Assembly (NCBI RefSeq): GCF_000426385.1
Contig: NZ_AUFG01000039.1
Span: 1-35,907 of the forward strand
From: Arsenicicoccus bolidensis DSM 15745
GTDB lineage: Bacteria > Actinomycetota > Actinomycetes > Actinomycetales > Dermatophilaceae
Direction of reading: 5' to 3'
DNA length: 35,907 bases
A model generated the notes under the pieces. The model was not told the DNA's origin and ran no database searches. It saw only the letters and a list, made by a program, of their open reading frames with translations. Both the position numbers and the translations under genes were made by a program. Shown piece by piece: positions 12,008 through 20,552 of this stretch (within the stretch, counting starts at the first letter, position 1; each line of letters opens with the position of its first letter).

Positions 12008-12666
12008 CCGTCGACCAGCTCCTCCTGTCGATCCCACCGCTCGCGGTCTACCTCGTCGTCGCGCTCGTCATCTCATTGGAGTCCATGGGCGTCCCCCTGC
12101 CCGGTGAGGTCACGCTCGTCGCGGCCGCGCTGCTGTCGGCCCACCACGAGCTCGACGTCAGCCCGCTGTGGGTGGCCGTCGCCGGCTCCGCGGGCGCGAT
12201 CATGGGCGACTCGATCGGCTACGGCATTGGTCACCACTTCGGCCAGCGGCTGCTCGTCTGGTTGCGGCGACGGTTCCCGCGCCACTTCGGCGCCAAGGAG
12301 ATCGCCTATGCCGAAGCCGTCTTCGCCCGGCACGGCATGTGGGCCGTGTTCTTCGGCCGCTTCGTGGCGCTCCTGCGGATCTTCGCCGGTCCGCTGTCCG
12401 GCGTCCTGCGGCTGCCCTACCACCGGTTCCTGCCCGCCAACGCTCTCGGCGGCATCCTCTGGGCGTTCGGCACGACCTACGGCGTCTACCTCCTCGGCAC
12501 CGTCGCCGAGCACTGGCTCAAGACCTTTGCGTGGGCAGGGCTCGCCGCCTTCCTGGTCGGAGGGCTGCTCGCCTCGACGCTCCTCGGTCGTAGCGTGCGC
12601 CGCGCCGTCGACCACTTCTCCGAGCACCATCCGGAGGCCGTGGCCGCCGTGGAGGCCCAGGGCTGA
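12004..12666 (+). CDS. DedA family membrane protein (VTT domain)
   Basis: 220-residue polytopic inner-membrane protein. DedA proteins are undecaprenyl-phosphate or phospholipid flippases needed for envelope homeostasis; which lipid this one moves is not shown by sequence. Visible features are the re-entrant segment SLESMGVPLPGEVTLVAAALL, the motif GDSIGYGIGHHFG, and the signature FFGRFVALLRIFAGPLSGVLRLPYHRF (seen here as GRFVALLRIFAGPLSG), with the conserved Arg residues, followed by two hydrophobic helices. GTG start overlaps the previous stop. It is the last gene of the qor-GNAT-dedA operon, and a bidirectional hairpin follows. Confidence 0.92.
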   Translation: MTVDQLLLSIPPLAVYLVVALVISLESMGVPLPGEVTLVAAALLSAHHELDVSPLWVAVAGSAGAIMGDSIGYGIGHHFGQRLLVWLRRRFPRHFGAKEIAYAEAVFARHGMWAVFFGRFVALLRIFAGPLSGVLRLPYHRFLPANALGGILWAFGTTYGVYLLGTVAEHWLKTFAWAGLAAFLVGGLLASTLLGRSVRRAVDHFSEHHPEAVAAVEAQG

Positions 12667-12713
12667 GCCGACGTCAAGGTCAGACCGGCAGAGCACCGAG
12701 CGCCGGTATGACG

Positions 12714-12759
12714 GACGGCCCGGCCTCCAGCGGGGTCACCGCGAGGAGGCCGGGCCGTC
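12714..12759. terminator. Bidirectional terminator hairpin between convergent genes
   Basis: A perfect 15-bp stem, GACGGCCCGGCCTCC (12714-12728) with its complement (12745-12759) and a 16-base loop. Pairing extends imperfectly outward through GGTATG/CATACG. It lies between dedA and the opposing small membrane protein gene and can serve both. Confidence 0.75.
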
Positions 12760-12796
12760 GGCATACGGTCCAGGCAGCCAAGAGCAGGGGCTGCGA

Positions 12797-13135
12797 TCAG
12801 TGGGGCAGGGTGTAGGCCACGATCAGGTTGACCACCACGAGAGCAGCCGCGGCGTGCAGCAGGGCGGGCTTGGCCTCCCCGCGGCGGCCACGGGCGTGCG
12901 AGATCTCGGTCAGCGCCACGACACCGAGCATGACCAGCAGCTTGATGCCGATGAACATGTGGGGCGCGTTGCCCTCCATCTCCTCGAGGACGACGAGCGC
13001 CAGGCCGGACAGGAGCTGCAGCCGAGCGCCCCACGCCATGAGCTTGGTGGCGGCGCCGGGCTCGATGCTCTGGACGTAGCCGAAGACGAGCAGCGCGAGC
13101 GTGAGGTAGTGCAGGACGAGGAGTGCGAGGGTCAT
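12797..13135 (-). CDS. Small four-helix membrane protein of unknown function
   Basis: 112 residues with four predicted membrane segments (about 3-20, 38-50, 60-78, 90-108). A cytoplasmic-looking basic loop SHARGRRGEAKP lies before the last helix. I do not recognise a named family. The pattern, including ARLQLLSGLALVVLEEM and HMFIGIKLLVMLGVVAL, looks like a conserved actinobacterial hypothetical related to small integral membrane proteins of the SirB type. It lies 24 bases downstream of the A24 peptidase gene on the same strand, so they are probably cotranscribed, though no functional link is evident. Confidence 0.8.
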   Translation of the reverse strand: MTLALLVLHYLTLALLVFGYVQSIEPGAATKLMAWGARLQLLSGLALVVLEEMEGNAPHMFIGIKLLVMLGVVALTEISHARGRRGEAKPALLHAAAALVVVNLIVAYTLPH

Positions 13136-13159
13136 GGCCCGGATTCTACGGTGCCGGCG

Positions 13160-13813
13160 TCACCCGGCGAGGACGGCCAGCAGCGCGCCGAGCATGAGCG
13201 GTGGACCGAGGGCCAGGTGGTCCCGGCGGCCCGCCCGACGCGTCACCAGCAGCGCCGCCGCCACCACCCCACCCAGCGCGAAGCCCGCCCACAGGCCCAG
13301 CAGGACCTGCGACCAGCCGAGCTGAGCCAGGACCGCCGCCAGCAGGCCGGCGAGCTTGACGTCCCCGAGGCCCAGCCCCTGGCGCGGCGCGGTCAGCCAC
13401 AGCAGACCTCCGATGAGGAGGACGACGACGACCGCCATCGCCGAGCGCAGCAGCGCCTCGCCGTCTCGGGTGACCGCGGCAACGGCCGTCAGCGCGACGG
13501 CCAGGACGGGATAGAGCGGCAGCTGCAGCGCGTCGGGCAGCCGGTGGACGTCCAGGTCGATCGCCGCCAGCGCCACCATGAGCCAGGCGAGGGGCACCAC
13601 GACGACCGCGAGCGGGGCCCGGTCGTGGGCGCAGAGCTGCCACCAGGCGAGAGCCGGGAGCGCGACGGACGCGGGCCGCACCCAGCGTGAGGCCCGGGGC
13701 CGCCGGACCAGGTCCCTGTCTCGGCGATAGGTCCCCGCCCGCAGCCACGCGTCCAGGCGGTGCCCCACGAGCAGACCCAGGACGGCCACGAGCACGATCC
13801 CGCTCCCCTGCAT
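13160..13813 (-). CDS. Minimal A24 prepilin peptidase-like protein
   Basis: 217-residue membrane protein with the aspartic-protease signature of type IV prepilin peptidases: AIDLDVHRLPD (D86/D88, D94) and GLGLGDVKL (D151), and about six hydrophobic helices. The cysteine-rich N-terminal methyltransferase domain of PilD is absent, as in actinobacterial TadV/CpaA-like enzymes. The expected substrate is a Flp- or ComGC-type prepilin, but no pilin or secretion ATPase gene lies in the window. ATG 13813 is preferred over the longer frame because GAGGAGGAGG lies directly upstream. Confidence 0.87.
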   Translation of the reverse strand: MQGSGIVLVAVLGLLVGHRLDAWLRAGTYRRDRDLVRRPRASRWVRPASVALPALAWWQLCAHDRAPLAVVVVPLAWLMVALAAIDLDVHRLPDALQLPLYPVLAVALTAVAAVTRDGEALLRSAMAVVVVLLIGGLLWLTAPRQGLGLGDVKLAGLLAAVLAQLGWSQVLLGLWAGFALGGVVAAALLVTRRAGRRDHLALGPPLMLGALLAVLAG

Positions 13814-14072
13814 GCCCTCCTCCTCACGGACGTCCTCGTCGAGCCGTCGAGCCGTCGCACGGTCGCCCCGACACGACGACCGGCTCACCTGGCGCGACCA
13901 CCTGACGATAGGCCAGGTCGGCACCGGCGTGCGTCGCGTCGTCCACAGGCGGTTTCGCCGTTAGGGCGTGGCCGCCGATGCCGTCTCGTTACCCTGGACC
14001 GGGCGTTCGTCCTGCCCGCGCCCCTGCCCCCATCCCTGTCGCCCCGCCCCGCCCCGTTGGAGGTTCTCCCCC
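13814..14072. promoter_or_regulatory. Divergent promoter region upstream of the A24 gene and the polysaccharide locus
   Basis: 259 bases between divergent genes. For the + strand a TACCCT (13990-13995) fits a TAnnnT -10 and would give a leader of about 70 bases before GTG 14073. For the minus strand TATCGT near 13908-13913 is a possible -10. A short repeat GTCGAGCC occurs twice near 13838-13852. The assignments are weak. Confidence 0.35.
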
Positions 14073-15263
14073 GTGCCGCTGCCCGCCCGTCGACGCATCA
14101 TGCTGGTCGAGCTGCCGCCCGCCGGCGGCCTCTTCCAGTTCGCCGTGCAGCTGGGCGAGGGCTTCGCCCGCCGCGGCCAGTCCGTGCGCGTGGTGACCGG
14201 CCCCTCCCCCGAGCTCGCGTCGCGCGAGCAGGGCTGCACCGTCGAGGCGATCCTGCCGACCTGGCACCCGACCGCCGGGGCGGACGCCCCCGAGCTGTGG
14301 CGCAAGGCCCGCCGCGTCGTCCGGGCCGGTCAGCACCACGCCGCGTGGGTGCGCCTCCTGCTCGAGATCCGTCGCAGCCGGCCCGACGTGGTCCTGTGGT
14401 CGGCCTGGCGCTTCCCGGTGGACGGCTGGGGCGTGGTCGCGGCGCGACGCCTCGCCCCCCGGGCCACCCTCGGGATCGTGGCGCACGAGCCGCGTCCGCT
14501 CGTCGAGCAGCCCGGCCAGGACGGTCTCTACAACGACAGCGGGCCCACCTACCAGGCCCTGCGCGCCGCCTACGCGACCGTCGACGTCGTCTACGTCCTC
14601 GGCGAGAGCGCCCGCCGGGTGGTCCTTGAGACCTGGCCGGTGACCGGCCCGGTCCGCGTGATCCCGCACGGCGACGAGGACGTCTTCCGCACCGACACCC
14701 CCACGAGCGCCGCCTCCACGGCCCCCCACCTGGTGTTCTTCGGCACCGTCACCGGCTACAAGGGCCTCGAGGACGTCCTCGAGGTCTGGCCCCGGGTGCG
14801 CGAGCAGGTGCCCGACGCGACCTTCACCATCGCCGGGTCGGTCAGCGCCGACGTCGATGCGGACGCCCTGCGCCGCCGGGTCGCCGGCCTGCCCGGCGTG
14901 GAGCTGCGCGACGGCTACGTCGCGGTCGAGGACGTCCCGGGGATCCTGGAGCGGGCGCGGGCGGTGGTCCTGCCCTATCGCCGGGCCAGCCAGAGCGGGG
15001 TCGCGCACCTCGCCCACACCTTCGCGCGGCCGGCGGTCGCGACGGCGGTGGGCGACATACCGGCCGTGGTCCAGGACGGGCGCACCGGCCTCGTCGTCCC
15101 GCCCGCGGACGCCGACCGGCTCGCCGACGGCATCGTCACCCTGCTGCGCGACCCCGGCCTCGCGGCCCGGCTCGGCGACGCCGGCCGGGCGGGCCTGGCC
15201 GGCGGCGCCTCGTGGGACGACGTGGCCGCGACCCTGCTCGACGGCCTCCCGGACCCGCGATGA
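14073..15263 (+). CDS. Glycosyltransferase family 4
   Basis: 396-residue GT-B glycosyltransferase, predicted to add a sugar to a lipid-linked polysaccharide repeat on the cytoplasmic face. The N-terminal domain starts IMLVELPPAGGLFQFAVQLGEGFARRG. The C-terminal donor-binding domain begins VFFGTVTGYKGLEDVLEVWP, with LPYRRASQSGVAHLAHTFARP in place of the usual EGFG block and GRTGLVVPPAD near the end. Start GTG 14073 has GGAGG nine bases upstream. It is the first gene of the polysaccharide operon, and its TGA overlaps the flippase ATG. Confidence 0.9.
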   Translation: MPLPARRRIMLVELPPAGGLFQFAVQLGEGFARRGQSVRVVTGPSPELASREQGCTVEAILPTWHPTAGADAPELWRKARRVVRAGQHHAAWVRLLLEIRRSRPDVVLWSAWRFPVDGWGVVAARRLAPRATLGIVAHEPRPLVEQPGQDGLYNDSGPTYQALRAAYATVDVVYVLGESARRVVLETWPVTGPVRVIPHGDEDVFRTDTPTSAASTAPHLVFFGTVTGYKGLEDVLEVWPRVREQVPDATFTIAGSVSADVDADALRRRVAGLPGVELRDGYVAVEDVPGILERARAVVLPYRRASQSGVAHLAHTFARPAVATAVGDIPAVVQDGRTGLVVPPADADRLADGIVTLLRDPGLAARLGDAGRAGLAGGASWDDVAATLLDGLPDPR

Positions 15264-16819
15264 GCGAGCACGTCACCGACGAGCACCACCCGCCGCCCGA
15301 GGAGGAGTCCCGCTCCACGCCCGCCCGTCGGGTCGGCGCCAGCACCGTCTGGAACGTCCTGCAGTACGGCGGCAGCAAGCTCGTCACCTTCGTCTCCACC
15401 GTCGTCCTGGCCCGTCTGCTAGCCCCGGACGCCTTCGGCCTGGTGGCCCTCGCGCTGCTCGCGATCAACATCTTCGACCGGCTCAAGGACCTCGGCGTCG
15501 GCACCGCGCTCGTGCAGCACTCCGGGTCGTGGCGACGCATCGCCCCCACGGGCGCCGCGCTCACGCTGGTCCTGGCGCTGGGCTTCGGGCTGCTCTGTCT
15601 CGTCACGGCGCCCTGGCTCGCCGCCCTGCTGGGCAACGACGCCCTCGTCCCGCTCATCCAGGCCCTGTCCGTGTCGATGCTGCTGCAGGGCCTCGCCGTC
15701 TTCCCCGACGCCGCGCTGCGCCGCCACCTGGCCTTCAAGGAGCGCACGCTGCCCGAGCTGGGCGGCGCGTTGGTCAAGGCGGCCGTCTCGATCTCCATGG
15801 CGCTCGCGGGCGCCGGGGCGTGGAGCCTGGTCTGGGGCCAGGTCGCCGCCACCGCCACGATGGCCGTCCTCTACTGGCTCGTCTACCTGCGGCTGACACG
15901 CAGGGCCCGTATGGCGAGCGCGGAGCCCACCGCCTCCCCCCTCACCGAGCCGGCCGACCGCCACCTCGGCTGGGACCGCCCGGTGGCGGGCGAGCTGCTG
16001 CGCTTCGGCGGCTCGCTGTCGCTGCTCGCCCTGCTGGCCCTGGTCATCGACAACCTCGACTACTTCAGCATCGGTCGACGCCTCGGCGAGACCGAGCTCG
16101 GCTACTACACGATGGCCTTCCGCCTGCCCGAGCTGGTCGTCATCGGGGTGTGCGTTGTCGTCGGCCAGGTGCTGTTCAGCTCGTTCTCACGGCTGCAGGA
16201 CGACCGCGAGGCGCTGCGCGAGCACTACCTGCGGGCCATCGCCGCCGTCGCCACCCTCACCGTCCCCGCCGGGCTCGGCCTGGCCGCGGCGGCCGGTCCC
16301 GTCGTCGAGACGGTCTTCGGCGACCAGTACGTCCTGTCCGAGCCCATCCTGGTCGTGCTCGGCTGCTACTCCGCGGTCTACGCCCTGGGCTTCCACTCCG
16401 GCGAGGTCTACAAGGCCACCGGGCACGCCGGTCTGCTCAACACCCTGGCCCTCGCCCAGGTCGCGGTCTTCGCGCCCGTCCTGTGGATCGCGGCCGGACG
16501 CTCCACCCTCGCCGTGGCCGTGGCCTTCCTCGCGTGCCACGTGCTGTTCACCCTGCTGCGCTTCGTCGTCACCGACCGCGTCCTCGGCATCCCCGTCGCG
16601 TCCCAGCTGCGGGCGGTCGCCCCGGCCACGCTGAGCGCCCTGGTCATGGCGGGAGCCGTCACGCTCGTCGACCGGTTCGTCCCGCTGCAGCAGCCCTTCC
16701 TCCTGCTCGTCCTCGAGGTGGTGGTGGGCGCCCTGGTCTACGTCGGTGCCCTCGCCCTCGTCGACCGGCAGGCCCTGCCCCGCGTCACCCGCCTGCTGCG
16801 ACCCGGAGGTGCCTCGTGA
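15260..16819 (+). CDS. Wzx-like lipopolysaccharide/teichuronic acid flippase (MOP superfamily)
   Basis: 519-residue polytopic protein, about 12-14 helices, predicted to flip undecaprenyl-linked repeat units outward. The start of the membrane region, GASTVWNVLQYGGSKLVTFV, and the segment LARLLAPDAFGLVALALLA are typical of the WzxC/TuaB-like polysaccharide transporters. YFSIGRRLGETELGYYTMAF is the classic mid-protein signature of that group. The N-terminal 20 residues are acidic and Pro-rich. ATGA overlap with the upstream GT and GTGA overlap with the next GT indicate tight coupling. Confidence 0.92.
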   Translation: MSEHVTDEHHPPPEEESRSTPARRVGASTVWNVLQYGGSKLVTFVSTVVLARLLAPDAFGLVALALLAINIFDRLKDLGVGTALVQHSGSWRRIAPTGAALTLVLALGFGLLCLVTAPWLAALLGNDALVPLIQALSVSMLLQGLAVFPDAALRRHLAFKERTLPELGGALVKAAVSISMALAGAGAWSLVWGQVAATATMAVLYWLVYLRLTRRARMASAEPTASPLTEPADRHLGWDRPVAGELLRFGGSLSLLALLALVIDNLDYFSIGRRLGETELGYYTMAFRLPELVVIGVCVVVGQVLFSSFSRLQDDREALREHYLRAIAAVATLTVPAGLGLAAAAGPVVETVFGDQYVLSEPILVVLGCYSAVYALGFHSGEVYKATGHAGLLNTLALAQVAVFAPVLWIAAGRSTLAVAVAFLACHVLFTLLRFVVTDRVLGIPVASQLRAVAPATLSALVMAGAVTLVDRFVPLQQPFLLLVLEVVVGALVYVGALALVDRQALPRVTRLLRPGGAS

Positions 16820-17982
16820 GAGTGCTGCACGTCCTCGACTCCTTCAGCTTCGGCGGGGCGGAGAACCTCGTCGTCGAGCTGGCCCGGCACGTGTCCGCCG
16901 ACCACGCGGCCGGCCAGGACCTCCACCTGGACCTCGCCGTCGCCAGCCTCGGTCCGGCCGGCCGCGAGGGCAAGGACGCCATGCTCGACCGCTTCCAGGC
17001 CCTCGGGCTCGCCCCCACCTATCTCGGGGTGCGGCGCCTGCTGGACCCGATCGGCGTCATCCGGCTGGCCCGGACCCTGCGCGCCAGCAGCGCCGACGTC
17101 GTCCACGCCCACCTGGGCTACTCCGCGACCCTCGTGCCGCTGGCCGCCCGCCTCGCCGGGGTCCCCTGCGTCGCGACCCTGCACCTCGTGCCGCAGCTCG
17201 GGTCCCGCGCCGACCGGGTCAAGGAGGGTCTGTCGGTCCTCGTCCCGGCCACCCTCGGGCGGCTCGTCCTCGTCTCCCAGGCAGCATATGACGGCTACGC
17301 CCGCCACTACGGACCGGCCACCGCCAGCTGGCGGTGCATCCCCAACGGCATCGACGTGGACCGCTACTCCACGGCGCGGCGGCGGCTCCCCCAGGACGTC
17401 CCGGTCCCCGACGGCGCGCCCGTCTGGGCGGTCGTGGCGGCCCTGCGCGAGCCCAAGGGGCACGTGCCGCTCGTCGAGGCCTGGGCCAGGGTCGTCGAGC
17501 AGCATCCCGACGCCCACCTGCTCGTCGTGGGCGAGGGAACGCACCGACCGGCGATCGAGGCGCGCGTGCGCGAGCTCGGCCTCGAGCGGCGCGTCCACCT
17601 CCTGGGGCGGCGCGAGGACGTCCCCGACCTGCTGGCCGGGGTCGACGGGGTCGTGTCCGCCTCGTTCACCGAGGCGCTGCCCACCTCGCTCGTCGAGGCC
17701 GCCGCGTGCGGCCTGCCCGTGGTGGCCACCGACGCCGGCGGCACCCGCGACGTCGTGCTCGACGGCGAGACCGGACAGGTGGTCCCCGTCGGCGACGTCC
17801 CCGCCCTCGCGCGCGAGCTGTCCCGGCTGTTGTCCGACCCCGGCGCCCGCGCGGCCTACGGCGAGGCCGCGCGGCGTCGCGCCGAGCAGACCTTCTCCAT
17901 GCAGACCTGGACCCGCGCCCTGCACGACCTCTACGCCGAGCTCATCGACCCGTCCCGCACGGAACCCAAGGAGAACGCATGA
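16816..17982 (+). CDS. Glycosyltransferase family 4
   Basis: 388-residue GT-B enzyme. The acceptor domain begins VRVLHVLDSFSFGGAENLVVELARH (GGAE loop), followed by DVVHAHLGYSATLVPLAARLAGVPCVATLH. The donor domain holds LREPKGHVPLVEAW, LLVVGEGTHRP, and the retaining EX7E-type segment FTEALPTSLVEAAACGLPVVATDAGG. Probably transfers a hexose onto the lipid-linked oligosaccharide; donor and linkage cannot be read from sequence. GTG start overlaps the flippase stop, and the stop overlaps the ATG of the copolymerase-like gene. Confidence 0.92.
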   Translation: MRVLHVLDSFSFGGAENLVVELARHVSADHAAGQDLHLDLAVASLGPAGREGKDAMLDRFQALGLAPTYLGVRRLLDPIGVIRLARTLRASSADVVHAHLGYSATLVPLAARLAGVPCVATLHLVPQLGSRADRVKEGLSVLVPATLGRLVLVSQAAYDGYARHYGPATASWRCIPNGIDVDRYSTARRRLPQDVPVPDGAPVWAVVAALREPKGHVPLVEAWARVVEQHPDAHLLVVGEGTHRPAIEARVRELGLERRVHLLGRREDVPDLLAGVDGVVSASFTEALPTSLVEAAACGLPVVATDAGGTRDVVLDGETGQVVPVGDVPALARELSRLLSDPGARAAYGEAARRRAEQTFSMQTWTRALHDLYAELIDPSRTEPKENA

Positions 17983-18542
17983 CCACCGACACCACCCGCA
18001 GCCGCGGGCTCGGCCGCCTGCTGCCCGCCCTCGTCGCGGGCCTGCTCGCCGCCCTCGTCGTGGGTGGCTTCCTCCTGTCCCGCCCGGGCACCTACACCTC
18101 GACGATGGACGTCGTCGTCGTGCCGCAGAAGGTCGCCAGCGCCAACGACAGCGCCGCGCTCTTCGACAGCCTGAGCCGGGGCCAGGTCATCGCCACCGCG
18201 GCCGAGGTCTACTCCCAGAAGCGGTGGCTCCCCGAGGGCTCGAAGGTCGAGGTCACGGCCGGCAACGTCGCGCCGAGCGCCGTCGTCACGGTCCGGGCCG
18301 CGGGCAGCGACCCCGGCCAGGTGACCTCCGCGCTCGAGCGGGTCGTCGCGTCGGCCACCCCCGAGATCGGCAAGGTGCTCGCGCCCTACACGGTCACCAC
18401 CCTCAGCACCGAGCCCTCCACCCCCGAGTCGGGTGGCCTGTCCACCCCGCTCAAGCTCGTGGTCGCCCTGCTGGCCGGCCTGCTCACGGCCATCCTCGCC
18501 GCGGGCGCCGGCTCGACGCTCAGCCGTCGCCGGGCCGGCTGA
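17979..18542 (+). CDS. Wzz/CpsC-like polysaccharide copolymerase without a kinase domain
   Basis: 187 residues with a copolymerase layout: cytoplasmic N-terminus, helix (about 14-34), roughly 120 extracytoplasmic residues, and a second helix (about 158-178) preceded by a Pro-rich segment (STEPSTPESGGLSTP), ending SRRRAG. This is the shape of Wzz/CpsC/YveK chain-length regulators. The short length and the lack of a Walker motif mean no tyrosine kinase is fused, and no CpsD-like kinase follows. AAGGAG precedes ATG 17979, which overlaps the previous stop. Sequence conservation is low, so the call rests mostly on architecture and position before the polymerase. Confidence 0.75.
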   Translation: MTTDTTRSRGLGRLLPALVAGLLAALVVGGFLLSRPGTYTSTMDVVVVPQKVASANDSAALFDSLSRGQVIATAAEVYSQKRWLPEGSKVEVTAGNVAPSAVVTVRAAGSDPGQVTSALERVVASATPEIGKVLAPYTVTTLSTEPSTPESGGLSTPLKLVVALLAGLLTAILAAGAGSTLSRRRAG

Positions 18543-18564
18543 CGAGACCTGAACAGACAGACCT

Positions 18565-18592
18565 CAGACGACAGCCGACAGACGACAGACGA
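18565..18592 (+). repeat. Four tandem 7-bp repeats (CAGACGA) abutting the polymerase start codon
   Basis: CAGACGA, CAGCCGA, CAGACGA, CAGACGA in perfect phase, ending one base before ATG 18594. They occupy the place where a Shine-Dalgarno should be. A related ACAGACAG lies just upstream (18553-18560). Repeat-number change here could alter translation of the polymerase. Confidence 0.9.
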
Positions 18593-18593
18593 C

Positions 18594-20552
18594 ATGACCC
18601 CCGCCACCCTCGAGCGCTCCCGCAGCGCGGACGTCGACCAGCCGCGAGCCGCGCTGCCGTCGTCCGCCGCCGCCACGCTGCTGCTCGCGGGGATGGTCGC
18701 CGTCGAGTTCTCCGGCGCCTCGGGGGTGCTCGAGGGGCGGGTGCCCGTGTCGCCGTTCCTCGCCCTGCTCGCGCTCGGCCTGCTCGTCGTGGTGGGGCGA
18801 TGCCTCGTCCAGCGCGTGGCCGTCCCCTGGGCCACGGTGGGCGCGGTCTCGGCATACGTGCTGGCCACGGCCCTGTCCAGCCAGCTGGCCGACCTCGACG
18901 GCGTGGCCTTCCTGCGGACCGGCGTCGAGCCGGACTGGGGCTCGGCGGCGGTGCTGGGGGTGCTCAAGGAGCTGGTCTTCGTCGTGGTCGTGTGCCTGCT
19001 GGCGAGCGGCCTTCGGCGCTGGTGGCTGGTCGCCGCGGCGATGGTCCTGCCCATGGCGGCGATCTGCCTGCTCGGTGCCCTCAACGAGTGGGTGCTCGGC
19101 AACACGGCGACCTTCGGGGGCTTCGAGACCGTCACGACGGCCGAGGGGGTGGGCGTCGTCACCAAGCGGCACGCCGGTCCGCTGCCGGACGCCAACTTCT
19201 GGGGGCGCTTCCTGGTCCTCGGCCTCCCGTTCGCGCTGGCGCTGGTCCAGGAGTGCCTGCAGCGAGGGCGCCGGCTGCTCGCGCTCGTGCCCCTCGGCTG
19301 CCTCGGCGCGCTGCTCGTCGGCGTCTACCTCACCGGCTCGCGCGGGACCATGCTCGCCGCCCTGGTGGGCGCCGGCCTCTACCTCCTCCTGTGCGGCCTG
19401 GACCGCAGGGTCCTCGCCGCCGGCGCCGTGGTCGTGGTGCCGCTGCTGCTCGTCCTGCCCGGCGTCGGGAGCCGGCTGCTCTCGATGCTGGGGGTGGCCG
19501 AGTCCGGCCAGCTCGCCGCGGTCGACGGCTCGGTGCGCGAGCGCATCGCCACCCAGACCGTCGCGACCAAGATGATCCAGGACAACCCGCTGACGGGGGT
19601 CGGTCCCGGCGGCTACTTCGCGCGCTTCCCCGACTACGCCTCAGCGACCGACCTGCACCTCGAGCGGATCGTCGCCCCGCACAACCTCTACCTCGGGCTG
19701 TGGGCCGAGATCGGGCTCGTCGGGCTGCTGGCCTTCCTGTCGATCCTCGCCGTGGCGCTGTGGCAGGCGGGCTGGGTGCTGCGCGCCCTCCCGTCCCTGC
19801 CGTCCGCGGACGCCGCGCGCCTGCGGCCCTACGCCGCCGCCTGCGTCGCCGGGCTGCTCGCCTGGTGCGCCGCGAGCGTCTTCCTGCACCTCACCTACGC
19901 CCGCATCGTCTATCTCGTGGTGGCGCTCGCCGCCGCCCTCGCCACCCAGGCCCGGGCCCTCGGGGCCCACCGGGTGCCCCGTCCGCACCGGCACCGCACC
20001 CCGGCGTATGCCGTCCCCCTGGCCGCTGCCGGGGCCGCCCTCGCCGCGCTGGTGGTGACCTCGCTGCCGCAGCCCGCCCACGCCCACGTCGTCGGCTACC
20101 TCGAGCCGCAGTCGTCCAGCGCCTACCTGCTGTCCCTGCGCACCCGCGAGGTCACCGCACCGACCTATGCCGTCCTGACGTCCGTCGCCTCCGGCCGCAC
20201 CGTCGACGCCCAGGGCGACCCCGCCTCCGGCCTCGTCTCCGTGTCCGCGGAGGCCGAGACGCCGGAGCAGGCCGACCGGCTGGCCCGCGACGCCACCGCC
20301 GCCGGGGACGCCGCCGTGCGACGGGCCGGCCTCGACACCCTCTTTCGCACCCGCTGGGGCACCGTCACCACCTGGCGCGAGACCCCGGGCCGGTCGGAGG
20401 TGGCCGCCGCCATGACGATCGGGGCGGTCCTCGGTGCGGCCCTCGCCCACGCCCGGACGATCCTGGCGGCGGTGCGTCCTCGGCGACGTCCTGACCACCC
20501 TGACCACCCTCAGCGCCCCCGGCACCCCCATCGACCTACGGAGCAGCCATGA
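18594..20552 (+). CDS. O-antigen ligase/Wzy-type polysaccharide polymerase with a C-terminal Wzz-like domain
   Basis: 652-residue membrane protein. Residues 25-450 form a Wzy_C/O-antigen-ligase unit: about ten helices, the GSRGTMLAALVGAG segment (248-261), a large outer loop (about 300-365) with IQDNPLTGVGPGGYF and PHNLYLGLWAEIGLVGL, and two more helices. A further unit follows: a helix (471-490), about 110 outer residues (491-600), a helix (603-620) and a His/Pro-rich tail. This last unit has the layout of a Wzz copolymerase and resembles the stand-alone one just upstream (TVTTWRETPGR versus TVTTLSTEPST before the second helix). The polymerase and a chain-length domain thus seem fused. The start has no Shine-Dalgarno but a heptanucleotide repeat array. 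Confidence 0.87.
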   Translation: MTPATLERSRSADVDQPRAALPSSAAATLLLAGMVAVEFSGASGVLEGRVPVSPFLALLALGLLVVVGRCLVQRVAVPWATVGAVSAYVLATALSSQLADLDGVAFLRTGVEPDWGSAAVLGVLKELVFVVVVCLLASGLRRWWLVAAAMVLPMAAICLLGALNEWVLGNTATFGGFETVTTAEGVGVVTKRHAGPLPDANFWGRFLVLGLPFALALVQECLQRGRRLLALVPLGCLGALLVGVYLTGSRGTMLAALVGAGLYLLLCGLDRRVLAAGAVVVVPLLLVLPGVGSRLLSMLGVAESGQLAAVDGSVRERIATQTVATKMIQDNPLTGVGPGGYFARFPDYASATDLHLERIVAPHNLYLGLWAEIGLVGLLAFLSILAVALWQAGWVLRALPSLPSADAARLRPYAAACVAGLLAWCAASVFLHLTYARIVYLVVALAAALATQARALGAHRVPRPHRHRTPAYAVPLAAAGAALAALVVTSLPQPAHAHVVGYLEPQSSSAYLLSLRTREVTAPTYAVLTSVASGRTVDAQGDPASGLVSVSAEAETPEQADRLARDATAAGDAAVRRAGLDTLFRTRWGTVTTWRETPGRSEVAAAMTIGAVLGAALAHARTILAAVRPRRRPDHPDHPQRPRHPHRPTEQP

